This document shows positions 62,886 through 64,000 of a stretch of 64,000 bases of DNA, piece after piece. Each line of letters begins with the position of its first letter. Position 1 is the first letter of the stretch. The translations under genes were made by a program, and so were the position numbers. The notes under the pieces were generated by a model. That model searched no databases and was not told the DNA's origin. It worked only from the letters and a program-made list of their open reading frames with translations. This stretch comes from an uncultured Lachnospiraceae bacterium (GTDB taxonomy: Bacteria > Bacillota > Clostridia > Lachnospirales > Lachnospiraceae), in the NCBI GenBank assembly GCA_910589265.1, contig CAJUTQ010000074.1, forward strand, positions 108,054 through 172,053. The letters are read 5' to 3'.

Positions 62886-63246
62886 TTATCTTGCCAAATT
62901 TTCAGCTTTAATCAAGGATGCAATATTTGAATTATTAAATTCATTATCATTTCCAATAGTAGCACTTTGATCATAATGGATGAGTACATAAATATGATTC
63001 ACTAATTCTTTCCATTCTTGTTCACTTTTATTATCCACATCAATGTCTAACTCATCCAAATTTCCCGTAACTTGTTTTCGACTTTGGGAAAAATATTAAA
63101 AATTTGTGGCATATTTCGTTGTATCTCATCTGTTTGTATGACCTTTCGTCATCAAATTCCTGTAATAATACTTTTGTACTCTTTCATGCTGTCTGTGTAC
63201 CAATGCTTCTATTTGCTAAATCTTTCATTATCTGACTTTTAGCCAT
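62886..63246 (-). pseudogene. AbiTii-like abortive-infection protein, decayed
   Basis: From the ATG at 63246, with GGAGAGG ahead, the frame reads MAKSQIMKDLANRSIGTQTA, then TGA, then KSTKVLLQEFDDE. The MAKSQI-x-x-DLA start, followed by a leucine-rich helix, is how AbiTii-domain proteins begin. After two frame changes the last part reads LDELDIDVDNKSEQEWKELV and IASLIKAENLAR to the TAA at 62886. The rest is shorter than usual. It is inactive. The naming rests on the N-terminal motif as recalled, not on a search. Confidence 0.5.
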
Positions 63247-63637
63247 CAAAACCACCTCTCCATCCAGAGAATAATATCTTTTATTTTGTTTGTCTAGGCT
63301 CAGCCTTTTCTGCAACATTGGAATTTGTAAATTTATTTCCATCACCTATTTGTATTCCCATGAATCAGTTCCTTCTTACTTATCAAAGAACATAATCTAT
63401 CTTCTTATATAATACTAAGACGAATCTTCCATTTTAGAAAATCTAACATTTACTGTTTGCGTATATTCGTACCCTACTTTAGTTCTTAGCTTAAAAACAA
63501 ATTCCAATACTATCATTACTATCATTTAGGTTGAATTGATCTAAACATCTTATTTCCTCACCTTTTATCAGAGAAGTATTGTCAAGTGTGCTTGTAAACG
63601 TTTTACAAAAAAATATTTCGTATTACCCTTAAATCTA
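63247..63637. other. Degraded stretch without an intact gene
   Basis: On the minus strand a piece near 63415-63520 reads EFVFKLRTKVGYEYTQTVNV and then RFSKMEDSS before a stop, and just upstream another frame reads EEIRCLDQFNLNDSNDSI. Together they look like the end of a protein gene broken by a frameshift. I do not recognise the family. Confidence 0.35.
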
Positions 63638-63934
63638 TTATTCATTACCCACAAATTCTATGTGGAGTTCTTCTCTAATAATCTTATTAAATTGCTCTTG
63701 TTCTAATAACTCAATATTATTCAAATCATCAGTTAATATCATTTTATCCTCATTAATTTCAACCAAATTATTTTTTATTCCAAGGCATACTTCAAAATTA
63801 TGAATATCATAGATTTTATCTAGATTCTCATTAAATTGATGCAAATCGGAAATACTATTACCACCTGTTATGAAGTGACTTTTGTCAAGAGGTAGATCTT
63901 GAAAAAACAAACTTTTTTCTTTCCGCTCTGACAA
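63638..63934 (-). CDS. Unknown small protein, possibly truncated
   Basis: 98 residues, acidic, with GGNSISDLHQFNENLDKIYD near the middle. The only available start is TTG, without a good ribosome site, and the opposite-frame sequence just upstream (VSQKCEYCQSGKKKVC) also looks like protein, so a frameshift near 63930 may have cut off its true N-terminus. No motif is recognised. Set in a degraded zone, it could be a remnant. The last 65 bases of the window hold nothing else that can be named. Confidence 0.35.
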   Translation of the reverse strand: MSERKEKSLFFQDLPLDKSHFITGGNSISDLHQFNENLDKIYDIHNFEVCLGIKNNLVEINEDKMILTDDLNNIELLEQEQFNKIIREELHIEFVGNE

Positions 63935-64000
63935 TACTCACATTTTTGACTGACAGCATCAGGAAAGAGCCCTGATTTAACAGTTCCCGGCATTTGGCCA

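Noticed and set aside
1..64000. CRISPR arrays, tRNA or rRNA genes, classic riboswitches
   Set aside because: No regularly spaced repeats, cloverleaf or known riboswitch core was noticed when reading the intergenic stretches.

Overview
The window comes from an AT-rich Gram-positive anaerobe, most likely a member of the Lachnospiraceae (Clostridia). I infer this from purine-rich Shine-Dalgarno sites before nearly every gene, a DUF4317 protein next to a small coiled-coil protein that I associate with that family, Rpn-type and IS1182-type remnants, and mannose-family PTS genes. No rRNA, tRNA or CRISPR array was seen. Most of the window makes a cell-surface polysaccharide, and nearly all of those genes lie on the minus strand.

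Left block (1-21 kb): the start of a GT2 glycosyltransferase cut by the window edge, a GT4, a WchF/RgpA-like rhamnosyltransferase, and a run of large multi-spanning membrane proteins. The run contains a YfhO protein, a GT39-like protein and two related proteins, one of them split into two ORFs. A ChbG/YdjC-type deacetylase and a divergently transcribed membrane GT-C candidate share a compact two-way promoter. A separate minus-strand unit holds a Wzx-type flippase, a tRNA-dihydrouridine synthase, a DUF4317 protein, a coiled-coil protein and two more membrane proteins. The block reads as a system that builds rhamnose-type chains and adds sugars outside the membrane, as YfhO and other GT-C enzymes do.

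Middle (21-34.5 kb): accessory DNA with much decay. It holds a broken toxin-antitoxin pair, a 135-bp inverted-repeat element, an intact HD-domain phosphohydrolase and an intact two-gene ABC exporter. A hybrid remnant of a MobC-like gene and an IS1182-like transposase follows. Next is an HTH/PLDc_N/ABC cassette in which only the regulator looks intact, then PTS IIC and IID with an unknown protein, an epimerase fragment, a 1-kb gene-free stretch, and a methyl-accepting chemotaxis protein with its own promoter.

Right block (34.7-61.5 kb): a 23-gene exopolysaccharide/capsule locus read right to left. A promoter lies before a PglF-type dehydratase, followed by a PglE-type aminotransferase, a PglC-type phosphoglycosyl transferase, two related ATP-grasp ligases around HAD and LicD proteins, and the full UDP-L-FucNAc pathway (FnlA, FnlB, FnlC). 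Further on are many glycosyltransferases, a WbsX protein, a capsule_synth protein, a flippase, two polymerase/ligase candidates and a second initiating transferase. No PglD-like acetyltransferase is present; an ATP-grasp ligase sits in the gene order where one might be expected. No Wzd/Wze or LytR/CpsA homologue is visible, so parts may lie elsewhere.

Right edge (61.5-64 kb): a strong leader hairpin, then a degraded zone with a twice-frameshifted Rpn-like nuclease, a decayed AbiTii-like abortive-infection gene and an unrecognised ORF.
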